Positions 8,836-17,642 of a stretch of 64,000 nt of DNA are shown here, in pieces. How positions within the stretch are numbered: the first letter of the stretch is position 1; each line of letters opens with the position of its first letter. Source of the DNA: Betaproteobacteria bacterium (GTDB lineage Bacteria; Pseudomonadota; Gammaproteobacteria; Burkholderiales; Casimicrobiaceae); contig JAAFIS010000005.1 of assembly GCA_013298695.1 (NCBI GenBank), positions 246,641 to 310,640 on the forward strand, written 5' to 3'. The position numbers were made by a program, and so were the translations under genes. The notes beneath the pieces were generated by a model. The model saw nothing but the letters and a program-made list of their open reading frames with translations. It did not search any database and was not told the origin of the DNA.

Positions 8836-8941
8836 GCTCCTCCCCCTCTAAAGCGGAGGTTGGGATGGGGATGGTTTTCCTCAGCTTCTATTTGCCGAAA
8901 ACCATCCCCACCCTAGCCCTCCCCTGAAGGGGAGGGGACAC
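8836..8941. repeat. Intergenic imperfect inverted repeat (MITE-like)
   Basis: Two arms of about 40 bp (from 8840 and from 8897) are near reverse complements: each carries GGGATGGGGATGGTTTTC or its complement and a CCTCCCC...GGGGAGG sub-palindrome. The centre is about 14 bp. It fills almost the whole gap between the dioxygenase and oxidoreductase genes and would form a long hairpin in the transcript. It has no coding capacity. Confidence 0.8.
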
Positions 8942-8955
8942 CAAGACACACACAA

Positions 8956-10314
8956 ATGAATCTCTACACAAAACTCCAACAACGCGCGGCCGATAACAAG
9001 CCCATCCGCATCGGTCTCATCGGCGCAGGAAAATTCGGTTCAATGTATCTCGCGCAGGTGCCGCGCACGCCGGGTGTGCATCTCGTCGGAATTGCGGACT
9101 TAAATCCAAGCGCCGCGAAGGCGAATCTCGCACGGGTGGGTTGGGCGAGCGAGCGCTCGAGTGCGCGCTCGCTCGATGACGCAATGAAATTGGGAACAAC
9201 ATTTGTCTCCGACGATTGGCGTGCGCTTGTGACGCATCCCGCGATCGACGTGGTCGTTGAATGCACGGGTAATCCGATTGCCGCGGTTGAACACTGTTTG
9301 CTTGCCTTCGATCATGGCAAGCATGTGGTGAACGTGACGGTAGAAGCGGACGCCTTTTGTGGTGCTCTACTCGCACAAAAAGCAGCGGAGGCGGGCGTCG
9401 TGTACTCGATGGCTTTCGGAGATCAACCTGCACTTATCTGTGATCTGGTGGACTGGGCACGCACCTGCGGATTTCCAGTCGTTGCTGCAGGGCGCGGTCA
9501 CAAGTGGTTGCCGCATTTCGCGCAGAGCACGCCAGACACCGTGTGGGGCTACTACGGCCTCACGCCCGAGCAAGCGGCGCGTGGCGGGCTGAATCCAAAA
9601 ATGTTCAACAGTTTTCTTGATGGATCGAAGCCCTCGATTGAGAGCACCGCAGTGAGTAATGCAACCGGGCTTGCGGTGCCGAGTAACGGTTTGTTGTATC
9701 CGCCCGCGAGCGTGGAAGACATTCCCTTTGTGACACGCCCGATCAGCGAAGGCGGTGTGCTTGAGCAAAAAGGCATGGTTGAAGTGATCTCATCGCTCGA
9801 AGCGAATGGCAGAAAAATTCCGTACGATATTCGTATGGGTGTATGGGTCACGGTTGAAGCAGAAACGGATTACATCAAAAACTGTTTCGAGGAATACAAC
9901 GCGCACACCGACCCGAGCGGCCGCTATTTCACGCTCTACAAGCGCTGGCATTTGATTGGTTTGGAGGTCGGCGTTTCAGTTGCGAGCGTTGCGCTGCGTG
10001 GCGAACCCACAGGCGTTGCTACGGCGTGGAACGCCGATGTGGTCGCTACTGCAAAGCGCGATTTGAATGCGGGTGAAATTCTCGATGGTGAAGGCGGATT
10101 TACCGTTTGGGGAAAGTTGCTTCCCGCGAAGACCTCGCTTGCTATAGGCGGCTTGCCGCTCGGCCTTGCACACGACGTGCGGCTCATTCGGCCTGTGCCG
10201 CAAGGGCAGTCGCTTACTTGGGACGACGTTGCAATTGACAGCACGACCGCAGCCTACAAAACTCGGCGCGAGATGGAGTTGAAATTCAGCGGCCGGTCGC
10301 TAGGCAGAATTTAA
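8956..10314 (+). CDS. NAD(P)-dependent oxidoreductase with C-terminal SAF domain
   Basis: A 452-residue protein. Residues about 17-145 form a Rossmann fold (IRIGLIGAGKFGSMYL, IADLNPSAAKANL, VVVECTGNP, HVVNVTVEAD) of the homoserine dehydrogenase-like NAD-binding type. The C-terminal ~90 residues form a SAF domain (AKRDLNAGEILDGEGGFTVW, LPLGLAHDVRLI). Proteins with this build are often labelled homoserine dehydrogenase or SAF-domain oxidoreductase and mostly lack an assigned reaction. It lacks the ACT domain and catalytic core of true homoserine dehydrogenases. With the dioxygenase and GntR regulator it probably forms one catabolic unit, though the repeat in between may lower its expression. 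Confidence 0.82.
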   Translation: MNLYTKLQQRAADNKPIRIGLIGAGKFGSMYLAQVPRTPGVHLVGIADLNPSAAKANLARVGWASERSSARSLDDAMKLGTTFVSDDWRALVTHPAIDVVVECTGNPIAAVEHCLLAFDHGKHVVNVTVEADAFCGALLAQKAAEAGVVYSMAFGDQPALICDLVDWARTCGFPVVAAGRGHKWLPHFAQSTPDTVWGYYGLTPEQAARGGLNPKMFNSFLDGSKPSIESTAVSNATGLAVPSNGLLYPPASVEDIPFVTRPISEGGVLEQKGMVEVISSLEANGRKIPYDIRMGVWVTVEAETDYIKNCFEEYNAHTDPSGRYFTLYKRWHLIGLEVGVSVASVALRGEPTGVATAWNADVVATAKRDLNAGEILDGEGGFTVWGKLLPAKTSLAIGGLPLGLAHDVRLIRPVPQGQSLTWDDVAIDSTTAAYKTRREMELKFSGRSLGRI

Positions 10315-10408
10315 GCTTTGCTTGCAGCGACCATTGAGTGAACGCACAGAAAATTGCTCTGTCTGTATGTGCGTATATTCGTAGGTAACCCCAACTAAAT
10401 CGGGCTCT

Positions 10409-10442
10409 AAGCGCGGTTTTCTAGTTTCTTAGTGCCGCGCTT
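10409..10442. terminator. Stem-loop between convergent genes
   Basis: AAGCGCGG at 10409-10416 pairs with CCGCGCTT at 10435-10442 (8-bp perfect stem, 18-nt T-rich loop). It lies between the convergent oxidoreductase and DUF2892 genes and could stop transcription from both sides. Confidence 0.55.
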
Positions 10443-10445
10443 GCG

Positions 10446-10619
10446 TCAGTCGCGAATCAGCCACGCATACAAAGGACACCAGCCGATCAGCCCCGTGAAC
10501 AGCGGCACCACGCCGACGATGCCGAGCCAACGAGCAGGATGAGCCACCGCGAAGATCGCGATCAGCATCCCCATTCCGATGAGGATGCGGATCACGCGCT
10601 CTATGAGTTCTATGTTCAT
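10446..10619 (-). CDS. DUF2892 small membrane protein (YgaP transmembrane-domain-like)
   Basis: A 57-residue protein starting MNIELIERVIRILIGMG at ATG 10619; a longer frame extends upstream, but this is the usual family start. Two hydrophobic helices (about 10-30 and 35-55) and the closing LFTGLIGWCPLY motif are typical of DUF2892, the membrane part of rhodanese YgaP that also occurs alone. Stand-alone copies often neighbour sulfur or redox genes. It is divergent from the beta-CASP nuclease gene, with two FNR-type boxes in the gap between them. Confidence 0.85.
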   Translation of the reverse strand: MNIELIERVIRILIGMGMLIAIFAVAHPARWLGIVGVVPLFTGLIGWCPLYAWLIRD

Positions 10620-10796
10620 GTTCGTCCACCTTCGCATGCGGGTCATAGATGTGACTAAACGCTGATCAATCAAATCGCAAATAGCCGGTTGCAGAACGTG
10701 CTTTAGTCATTTTGAATGTCGATACCGGGTTATACGAGTGCGAGCTTGCCACCGTTGAGACCGATTAGATGATCGCGCTTTTACATAGCGGGTATG

Positions 10797-10810
10797 TTGA
10801 TTGAAATCAA
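10797..10810. promoter_or_regulatory. FNR/ANR box, perfect
   Basis: TTGATTGAAATCAA matches the FNR-family consensus TTGAT-N4-ATCAA at all ten defined positions. It lies about 135 bp upstream of the beta-CASP start. Confidence 0.8.
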
Positions 10811-10829
10811 TGAAGCCACTCGCGTTCGT

Positions 10830-10843
10830 TTGATTCGCGTCAA
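10830..10843. promoter_or_regulatory. FNR/ANR-like box, 9 of 10 matches
   Basis: TTGATTCGCGTCAA differs from TTGAT-N4-ATCAA at one position. Its centre is 33 bp (about three helical turns) from that of the perfect box, so two dimers could bind the same DNA face. Confidence 0.65.
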
Positions 10844-10938
10844 GTCGACCAAGTGAGTCGTTGTGAGACAGTGAGGGCTGCGCGGGTCTTCATGAATCAT
10901 TGAGATTGCCAACGCCAGCCTGATTGGAAAGTTTATCT

Positions 10939-12303
10939 ATGCAAAACGCCATGAAACTCACATTCGCGGGAGCAGCGGATACCGTTACAGGATCACGGCA
11001 CCTGATCGAGTTCGGTAACCAGCGCATCCTTCTGGATTGCGGTTTGTTTCAGGGTTTTAAGACGCTGCGCGAACGTAACTGGAACGCGTTTCCTGTTCCG
11101 CCGGGCGAGATCGATGCAATAGTTTTAAGTCACGCACATCTAGACCACAGCGGCTATCTTCCGGTGCTTTGTCGCGACGGTTTCCGGGGAACGATTTATT
11201 GCACCGCACCGACTCGCGATCTCGCGGAAATAATGCTTCTGGATAGTGCGCATCTGCTTCACGAAGAAGCTGATTTCGCAAATCGCCATGGCTACAGCAA
11301 ACACACACCAGCTCGCGCGCTCTACGATGTGAACGACGTGCGACGCTGTATGAAGCGCATGCAAACGGTCGACTGGGGGAAAACGTTTCGCGTGGGGAAG
11401 GTTGATGTTAGTTTTGCTCGAGCGGGTCACTTGCTGGGTGCGGCCACTGTGACGCTCACGCATCAAAAGCGGCAGCTAGTGTTCTCAGGCGATTTAGGCC
11501 GACAAAGCGATCTGCTGATGCCGCCACCGGCGCCACTGACAGGAGCCGACGTGCTGATCGTTGAATCGACATACGGCAACCGACGCCATCCGCCCGAGGA
11601 CACCGCAGAGGTTCTTGCCCGTTGCATTCGCGAAACGGCGGCTCGCGGCGGCATGATCTTGATGCCTTCATTCGCTGTGGGTCGTGCACAGGCGCTGCTG
11701 CTTTGCATTGGTCGATTGTTGCGCGAGCGCAGAATTCCCAAGTTGCCGGTATTTCTGGACAGTCCGATGGCATCTCGCGCGACCGCTATCTACAAGAAGC
11801 ATGCTTCAGAACTGCGTATCGATCAAGCCGATTTACGCGCGCTGCTTACTTGCGCGAAATCGATTGCAACGCCTGAGGAATCAAAGGCTATCGGTCAACT
11901 CAATTACCCCGCCATCATTATCGCTGGCAGCGGAATGGCTACCGGCGGGCGCATCCTGCATCATCTGAAGACGTACGCGGGCAACCCGCGAAACCACATT
12001 ATTTTTCCTGGATTTCAGGTTCCCGGCACGCGTGGCGCGAAACTACTTGCTGGGGATCGAGCGACCAAAATTCACGGCAACTACGTGGACGTTAATGCCC
12101 AGGTAAGCCAAATTGAGTCGCTGTCGGGTCACGCTGACGCGGATGAAATCATGCAATGGCTGCGTCAATTTCGTAAAGCTCCGCGCCTGGCGTTTGTGGT
12201 TCACGGTGAACGTGAGGCTAGTGACACGCTTCGGATGCGGATACGCGATGAACTTGGCTGGCCCGCGGACGCCGTTGAACACATGCAACACGTCCTGATC
12301 TGA
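10939..12303 (+). CDS. MBL-fold beta-CASP RNA nuclease family protein
   Basis: A 454-residue metallo-beta-lactamase-fold hydrolase with beta-CASP insert, like Ysh1/CPSF-type and related bacterial proteins. HAHLDHSG (residues 65-72 from ATG 10939) is the zinc motif; SGDLGR and later single histidines complete the site. VESTYGNR, LMPSFAVGRAQ, SGMATGG and FPGFQVPGTRGA are beta-CASP and RNA-metallohydrolase motifs. Unlike RNase J it lacks the long C-terminal domain, so role and substrate in RNA processing are uncertain. The DUF4010 gene starts 9 bp after its stop. Two FNR boxes upstream suggest induction at low oxygen. Confidence 0.92.
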   Translation: MQNAMKLTFAGAADTVTGSRHLIEFGNQRILLDCGLFQGFKTLRERNWNAFPVPPGEIDAIVLSHAHLDHSGYLPVLCRDGFRGTIYCTAPTRDLAEIMLLDSAHLLHEEADFANRHGYSKHTPARALYDVNDVRRCMKRMQTVDWGKTFRVGKVDVSFARAGHLLGAATVTLTHQKRQLVFSGDLGRQSDLLMPPPAPLTGADVLIVESTYGNRRHPPEDTAEVLARCIRETAARGGMILMPSFAVGRAQALLLCIGRLLRERRIPKLPVFLDSPMASRATAIYKKHASELRIDQADLRALLTCAKSIATPEESKAIGQLNYPAIIIAGSGMATGGRILHHLKTYAGNPRNHIIFPGFQVPGTRGAKLLAGDRATKIHGNYVDVNAQVSQIESLSGHADADEIMQWLRQFRKAPRLAFVVHGEREASDTLRMRIRDELGWPADAVEHMQHVLI

Positions 12304-12312
12304 GCGCCGGTC

Positions 12313-13554
12313 ATGGTGTCTTCGCTGCAGGAAGTATGGGTTGGACTCGCCACCGCGCTTGGGGCTGGCCTGCTGATCGGCATTGAACGTGAGCGCCGAA
12401 AAGGTGTTGGCCCTAAGCGCGCATTTGCAGGTGTTAGAACCTTTGCCATCACCTCTGTTGCGGGCGCTACAGCTGGTTTAGTTGCACTTGATTGGATATC
12501 GGCCAGCGCAATGCTCGCGCTCGGCGCTTTGGTCGGGGTCGCGCGCTTTCGAGATCGGTCGGCAGACCCGGGCATCACTACCGAGGTCGCATTGCTAGCT
12601 TGCTTTCTCATCGGCATGCTGTGCATCAGTGCGCCGGAATTTGCTGCTGGCATCGCAACGCTCATAGCGGTGCTACTCTACTCGCGGACTGCGATTCAGC
12701 ACTTCGCCACAACGCTGCTTAGCGAAAAGGAAATGGCTGACGGCATCGCGCTTGCTGCGTTAGCGTTGCTCTTGCTACCGCTCACTCCGAATCGCAGCCT
12801 GCATGAGAGTTTTTCCATCAATCCCTACCGCGTGGTTCAGCTGGTTGTCGTAATGTCTGCAATTCAGGCGTTCGGGCACATCATGTTGCGCAGCGTTGGT
12901 GCAAAACTTGGCACGCCGATCACAGGATTAATTTCAGGATTCGTATCCAGTACGGCAACCCATGCGGCGATGGGCGCGCGCGCGAGAGAGAAACCAGCTA
13001 CCGCCACCGCTTGCCTTTCTGCGGCCGCGCTTTCGAGCGTCGCTACAGCGGTTCAAGCTGCGGTACTGACCGCGACGGTCGCGCCACGATTTCTGCCCGT
13101 TGTAGCGCCTTATTTGGTGGCGATGGGTGCAACTGCGCTCGTCGCGGGTGCGCTTGCGTTTCGAAAAATTAGCGACACCCTTGCGCTCGATGTGAGTCGG
13201 CGTGCATTTAGCCTGCAGCAGGCCGCGCTGTTTGCGCTGTTGCTTACTACGGCGGGAGCCATGGTCGCCGTTGCTCAGCGCACGTGGGGCGAGACCGCTG
13301 CACAAGTCTCCATTGCTCTCTCAGCCTTGGTCGATGTGCACGTTGCCCTATTTGCGCTACTCACAACCGCTGGCGTGAGCAACGTGAGTAGCAACGAAAT
13401 CACATCGACCTTGCTTGTTTGTTTAACGCTAAACGCGTTGATGAAGCTGGTTGTGTCGGTCGTCGCCGCTCGTCGTTCCTACTACAGCGCTCAGATCACC
13501 GCGGTGTTGGCCGCTATCGCATGCGCACCCTGGATGGTGCATTGGCTCTTGTGA
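12313..13554 (+). CDS. MgtC/SapB-DUF4010 family membrane protein
   Basis: A 413-residue inner-membrane protein with about twelve hydrophobic segments. The N-terminal third is MgtC/SapB-like (GAGLLIGIERERRKG, FAGVRTFAITSVAGA); the remainder is DUF4010 (ALLLLPLTPNR, SVGAKLGTPITGLISGFVSS). Its function is unknown; MgtC relatives act in magnesium limitation and membrane ATPase control. It starts 9 bp after the beta-CASP gene and is very likely cotranscribed with it, placing it in the same low-oxygen/stress unit. Confidence 0.87.
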   Translation: MVSSLQEVWVGLATALGAGLLIGIERERRKGVGPKRAFAGVRTFAITSVAGATAGLVALDWISASAMLALGALVGVARFRDRSADPGITTEVALLACFLIGMLCISAPEFAAGIATLIAVLLYSRTAIQHFATTLLSEKEMADGIALAALALLLLPLTPNRSLHESFSINPYRVVQLVVVMSAIQAFGHIMLRSVGAKLGTPITGLISGFVSSTATHAAMGARAREKPATATACLSAAALSSVATAVQAAVLTATVAPRFLPVVAPYLVAMGATALVAGALAFRKISDTLALDVSRRAFSLQQAALFALLLTTAGAMVAVAQRTWGETAAQVSIALSALVDVHVALFALLTTAGVSNVSSNEITSTLLVCLTLNALMKLVVSVVAARRSYYSAQITAVLAAIACAPWMVHWLL

Positions 13555-13580
13555 GTCCACCTGCGGGTTGCATCGCGCGG

Positions 13581-14462
13581 TCAGTGCGCAAACTCATAGC
13601 GCAGGGATGTAACTGTTCCCCGCCAATACGGGTGTTCCCCCTCTGGAAGCATCCACGCTACCTCTCCCTTCATGGGAACACGCATGCCGTTCGTCGTTTC
13701 GTATCCTGACCATCTGCCCTCCCACGGCGTCGGAATCAGCGCTTTGCCGACCGTTCGCGCCCGCGCCTGTGCACGACCCGATTCGATTAAGCCGTCTGCA
13801 GAGAAGCGAAAGCGCAACGTTTGTTTGATCGTTCCATCGCTTATCGTGGCGTCAGCTGTGTTGTCGTCAACAGGGCTCCAGCGGACGCCCTGACTCGGCA
13901 GGAGTGCGGTGGGGTACCACGCGGTTTCAGCGAAAAATCTCATGAGTTCGCCTTCGGCGACATCGCCTCGCCCACGCAGCTCGGTGAGCGTGAAAAGCCC
14001 GATAACTGCGGGGTGTAGCAAACCCTCGCCGTTGACGTAGGCGTCATGAACGTAAACGTCGATGCCTGGCATCATGCTCACTCGTCCGTCCCAAACGAAG
14101 CCTCGCGCATTTGTCGATACTGCCTGAGTTGATGAAAACGCCCGCCAGTTGTCTTTGCTTTCTCCCATGTTGAACGTTCCGGTGTGAGAGATTGATACCG
14201 ATGTGACGATCGGCATTCCGTCGGTAAGCGCGGCGCGAAAAAACCGCTGCACCACAGGCGGCAGACCGACCAGCTCTTTTGGGTCATAGTGCGTCACAGC
14301 AAGCGGCACGCGGCCTCGCATCATCTGATCCACCAGCATCTGCGTGCTGCGCTGCCACGTTCGTTGCCCGTACCAAACAAGACCTGCGGCTAGCGCGGTC
14401 AGTGTGAGTAGAAGCGCGGCCGACACTTTGAGCCATGTCATTTGGAACCTCTCGATTTTCAT
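13581..14462 (-). CDS. DUF6544-like membrane-anchored protein of unknown function
   Basis: A 293-residue protein with one N-terminal membrane helix (about residues 8-28) and a soluble region outside. Motifs resembling the DUF6544/DUF6920 group are visible: LPPVVQRFFRAALTDG, SISHTGTFNMGE, FVWDGRVSMMPG, AETAWYPTALLPSQGVRW and a closing PYWRGTVTSLRYEF. The function is unknown. It converges on the DUF4010 gene with a 26-bp gap. It is divergent from the universal stress protein gene, sharing a 217-bp control region. Confidence 0.75.
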   Translation of the reverse strand: MKIERFQMTWLKVSAALLLTLTALAAGLVWYGQRTWQRSTQMLVDQMMRGRVPLAVTHYDPKELVGLPPVVQRFFRAALTDGMPIVTSVSISHTGTFNMGESKDNWRAFSSTQAVSTNARGFVWDGRVSMMPGIDVYVHDAYVNGEGLLHPAVIGLFTLTELRGRGDVAEGELMRFFAETAWYPTALLPSQGVRWSPVDDNTADATISDGTIKQTLRFRFSADGLIESGRAQARARTVGKALIPTPWEGRWSGYETTNGMRVPMKGEVAWMLPEGEHPYWRGTVTSLRYEFAH

Positions 14463-14679
14463 GGCTAGAGGCTAGCCTGTAGCGCAGCGGTAAATGTTGA
14501 TCTAGCACAGCTTTGTGCATCGTTTTCCGTTCTCGATGCCGGGGTTGATCAGCTGGCAATGCGTTAGCTGCTACCTTAGGTGTTAGCGCAAACTGTGCCG
14601 ATGTTTGCGCTACATCAAGTGCAATTTCCCGCACACACGCTAACTTTCGAACTGCGGACAAACAAAACGGGAGATGCTC

Positions 14680-15165
14680 ATGTTTAAGCGGATTTTGGTT
14701 CCTGTAGATGGCTCGGAGCTATCCACGCGCGCAGCGAAAACGGCAATTGCGCTGGCGAAAGAACAAGGTGCAACGATTGTGTTTCTGCATGTCACGCGAC
14801 CGTTCGTGTATCCCTATACGGCAGAGATCCCGGTATACGACACGACCAGCGAGAAACTCTATAACGAGCGGGTAGCGGCAACCGCGAAAGAGATCCTCGA
14901 CGCGGTTGATACGGTGGCTGCTCAATCGGAAATTGTGACTGAACGAGTCACTGATAGCCGCGAACACGCTGACGAGTCAATTGCAAACACGGTTCGCTCG
15001 TATCGCTGTGACCTGGTCGTGATTGCGACACACGGACGCGGCGCAGTCGCTCGCCTTTTCATGGGCAGCGTAACCACGCGATTATTAGCTCGCTGTCCGG
15101 TGCCGATTCTGGTTTATCGCGACTCGTCGATGGTGGTCACAGCAATTGGCACCGAAGACGATTGA
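14680..15165 (+). CDS. Universal stress protein (UspA family)
   Basis: A 161-residue UspA-fold protein from ATG 14680, chosen over the ATG at 14674 because GGGAG lies 6 nt upstream. FKRILVPVDGSELSTRAAK opens the domain; IATHGRGAVARLFMGSVTTR carries the G-x2-G-x9-G(S) nucleotide-binding signature, and CPVPILVYR closes it. Such proteins bind ATP and protect during starvation or low oxygen. An FNR-like half-site (TTGCGCTACATCAA, 14605-14618) lies about 62 bp upstream, matching the theme of this region. Confidence 0.93.
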   Translation: MFKRILVPVDGSELSTRAAKTAIALAKEQGATIVFLHVTRPFVYPYTAEIPVYDTTSEKLYNERVAATAKEILDAVDTVAAQSEIVTERVTDSREHADESIANTVRSYRCDLVVIATHGRGAVARLFMGSVTTRLLARCPVPILVYRDSSMVVTAIGTEDD

Positions 15166-15360
15166 TCGCTTCCGACATGCCGTTGTGTTGGTAACGCGCG
15201 TTAAATGATCAACAACGCTCGCGCGACGCGAGGGCGCTGGGACGCATTTCAACGCTAGATCGCGTGATGTGGCCCGAGTAGTGACACTGATAAGATTCTT
15301 TGGCGAATCGTAGCGAATCCAACGTGGGATCGCGCGCGGCTCTAAGAATCCCGCCCCATC

Positions 15361-16500
15361 ATGCGTACCTATAACTTTTCCCCCGGACCGGCAATGCTGC
15401 CGGCCGCAGTGATTGACCAAATCAAGGCTGACCTTCCTGAATGGCATTGGCAGGGTGTCGGCCAAGGTGCGAGCATCATGGAGGTCTCGCATCGCGGAAA
15501 AGCGTTCGAGGCGCTGATCAATGACGCTGAGCAGGACCTGCGCGACTTGCTCGCGATCCCCGCAAACTACAGCGTGCTCTTCATGCAGGGAGGCGCTTGG
15601 GGACAGTTTGCATGTGTTCCCATGAACTTGCTACGCGCCGATGAGTACGCCGGGTATGTTGTATCCGGTGGATGGTCAAAAAGTGCGTCCGAAGAAGCCG
15701 CTAAGTTTGGCGAAGTAGCGGTATTAGGTTTAAGCGAAGAAGACCGTTACCATTGGGCTCCAAAGCTATCTACAGATATTATCGAAAAATATAATAAATC
15801 GCACAGTCGTCCAGATAAATTGGGCGAAACGCTTTGGAGCTACTTCTACGTTTGTTCAAACGAAACGGTCTATGGGAATGAGCTTCATACTTTGCCGCGC
15901 GATCTTCCCGCGCCGCTGGTTGTTGATGCGTCTTCCCATTTTCTCTCCCGTGCGATGGACGTTTCCTCCTGCGGATTGATCTACGCGGGCGCGCAGAAGA
16001 ATGTTGGTCCGGCAGGTGTCACGATCGTGATCGTTCGCGACGATTTACTTGATCGCGCGCCGAAAGCAATCCCTGCCGTGTGGCACTACGCACACATGGC
16101 AAAACACAAGTCGCTGTTCAATACGCCACCCGTGTTTTCGATTTACGCAACCGCGCTCACGCTGAAATGGATCAAAGCGCAGGGCGGACTCGATGAAATG
16201 GAGCGTCGCGCCGTCGCTCGATCTTCGATGTTGTATGACGCGATTGACGCAAGCAAACTATTCAAAGCGCCTGTGGTGAAAGCTGATCGTTCGCGAATGA
16301 ACGTCGTCTTTGATAGCCCAAATGAAGAGATTGACAAGGCTTTTGTCACATTTTGTGAAGCACGGGGACTGATGTCGCTGAAAGGCCATCGCGTTCGCGG
16401 CGGTATGCGCGCGAGCTTGTACAACGCGATGCCGATCGAAGGTGTCGAAGCGCTTGTTGCGGCCATGCGAGAATTTGAGACGATTCAATCGAAATTGTGA
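15361..16500 (+). CDS. serC: Phosphoserine aminotransferase SerC
   Basis: A 379-residue fold-type I PLP enzyme making O-phospho-L-serine from 3-phosphohydroxypyruvate (serine pathway) and also serving pyridoxine synthesis. MRTYNFSPGPAMLP, MEVSHRGK, MQGGAWGQF, VDASSHFLSR and GAQKNVGPAG with K213 as Schiff-base lysine are diagnostic. The length is about 20 residues above the usual ~360, mainly around residues 125-155 where a SerC-typical loop is longer. It heads the serC-pheA-tyrA-aroA unit; pheA follows after 70 bp. The upstream region (15166-15360) shows no clear promoter by eye. Confidence 0.96.
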   Translation: MRTYNFSPGPAMLPAAVIDQIKADLPEWHWQGVGQGASIMEVSHRGKAFEALINDAEQDLRDLLAIPANYSVLFMQGGAWGQFACVPMNLLRADEYAGYVVSGGWSKSASEEAAKFGEVAVLGLSEEDRYHWAPKLSTDIIEKYNKSHSRPDKLGETLWSYFYVCSNETVYGNELHTLPRDLPAPLVVDASSHFLSRAMDVSSCGLIYAGAQKNVGPAGVTIVIVRDDLLDRAPKAIPAVWHYAHMAKHKSLFNTPPVFSIYATALTLKWIKAQGGLDEMERRAVARSSMLYDAIDASKLFKAPVVKADRSRMNVVFDSPNEEIDKAFVTFCEARGLMSLKGHRVRGGMRASLYNAMPIEGVEALVAAMREFETIQSKL

Positions 16501-16570
16501 GCACGCGGGTGTCCGCGCCCTTGCTATCGTTGATCACTTTTTGTCCCTCCACCGTCATCCGACAATCGCC

Positions 16571-17638
16571 ATGCCCGATCTAAGCTCGCTCCGTCAAAAA
16601 ATAGACGCCATTGATGAGCAGGTGCTCAAACTCGTGAGTGAACGCGCCTCAATTGCACGCGAGGTCGGTCACGTCAAGGAACCAGGTTCCCCGCTTTATC
16701 GGCCCGAGCGTGAGGCGTCAATCTTGCGTCGCATTCAGGCCGCAAATCAAGGCCCGTTATCCAATGATGCGATCGCTCGCATCTTTCGCGAAGTCATTAG
16801 TAATTGCATGGCGCTTGAGCAGCCGTTAGTGATTGCGTATTTGGGACCAGAAGGCACGTTCAGCCACGCTGCCGCCGCCAAACATTTCGGGACGGCTCCG
16901 ACCTTTGAACCGTGCCCAACGATTGATGAAGCGTTTCGTCAAGTCGAAGCAAAAACTGCGGACTACGCGGTGGTGCCGGTGGTGAATTCCACTGAAGGAT
17001 TTGTCGGGCGCACGCTTGATCTTTCAATCGCATCGACATTGAAAGTGTGCGCTGAAATTGATTTCCGCGTACAACAAAATTTGATGAGCGTCGAGCGGGC
17101 TCTCAACGACATTCAAAAAGTTTATTCCCACGCGCAGTCGCTTGCGCAAACTGCTGGGTGGCTCGGTCAACATTTGAGCCATGCAGACCGCATTCCAGTC
17201 GCAAGCAACGCTGAAGCCGCGCGTCTTGTTTCAAGGACGCCTGGCTCCGCAGCGATTGCGGGTGAACTCGCAGCCGCGCGCTATAGCGTGCCAATCTTGT
17301 TTCGCAACATTGAGGATTCTCCGAACAACACGACGCGTTTCTGGGTGCTCGGGCGTCAGGATGTGTCGCCATCGGGCAAAGATAAAACAAGTTTGATTCT
17401 TGCGGCGCCGAATAAACCTGGTGCCTTAGTTGATCTGATCGAACCGCTCAAGCGACACGGCGTATCAATGACGCACTTCGAATCGCGTCCATCACCGGAT
17501 CGGTTGTGGGAATATTTCTTTTTCGTGGACATTCAAGGACATGTGACGGATCCGAAAGTTGCCGCGGCTCTGGCCGACGTCAAGGCACAATCAAGCTATT
17601 TCAAGGTGGTTGGCTCGTATCCGGCTGCGGTGCTCTAG
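16571..17638 (+). CDS. pheA: Bifunctional chorismate mutase / prephenate dehydratase (P-protein)
   Basis: 355 residues from ATG 16571; the frame is open far upstream into serC, but this start gives the usual N-terminus. Residues 1-90 form the AroQ chorismate mutase (LRQKIDAIDEQVLKLVSERA, YRPEREASILRRI). Residues about 92-270 form the dehydratase (IAYLGPEGTFSHAAA, VVPVVNSTEGFV). The C-terminal ACT domain (LILAAPNKPGALVDLIEPLK, HFESRPS) is the site of phenylalanine feedback inhibition. The enzyme converts chorismate via prephenate to phenylpyruvate in the cytoplasm. The tyrA start lies 4 bp after the stop, showing tight coupling. Confidence 0.96.
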   Translation: MPDLSSLRQKIDAIDEQVLKLVSERASIAREVGHVKEPGSPLYRPEREASILRRIQAANQGPLSNDAIARIFREVISNCMALEQPLVIAYLGPEGTFSHAAAAKHFGTAPTFEPCPTIDEAFRQVEAKTADYAVVPVVNSTEGFVGRTLDLSIASTLKVCAEIDFRVQQNLMSVERALNDIQKVYSHAQSLAQTAGWLGQHLSHADRIPVASNAEAARLVSRTPGSAAIAGELAAARYSVPILFRNIEDSPNNTTRFWVLGRQDVSPSGKDKTSLILAAPNKPGALVDLIEPLKRHGVSMTHFESRPSPDRLWEYFFFVDIQGHVTDPKVAAALADVKAQSSYFKVVGSYPAAVL

Positions 17639-17642
17639 TTCG

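Larger units (their letters stand above)
10620..10938. promoter_or_regulatory. Divergent control region, DUF2892 / beta-CASP nuclease
   Basis: A 319-bp gene-free stretch between divergent starts. It holds the two FNR-type boxes listed separately. GGAAA at 10926-10930 serves as ribosome-binding site for the ATG at 10939. No further element is recognised. Confidence 0.55.

Noticed and set aside
8956..10314. Homoserine dehydrogenase
   Set aside because: The Rossmann part is similar, but the homoserine dehydrogenase catalytic domain and ACT domain are missing and a SAF domain is present.
10664..10675. A third FNR box at CTGATCAATCAA
   Set aside because: Only one half-site matches; the other five positions do not.
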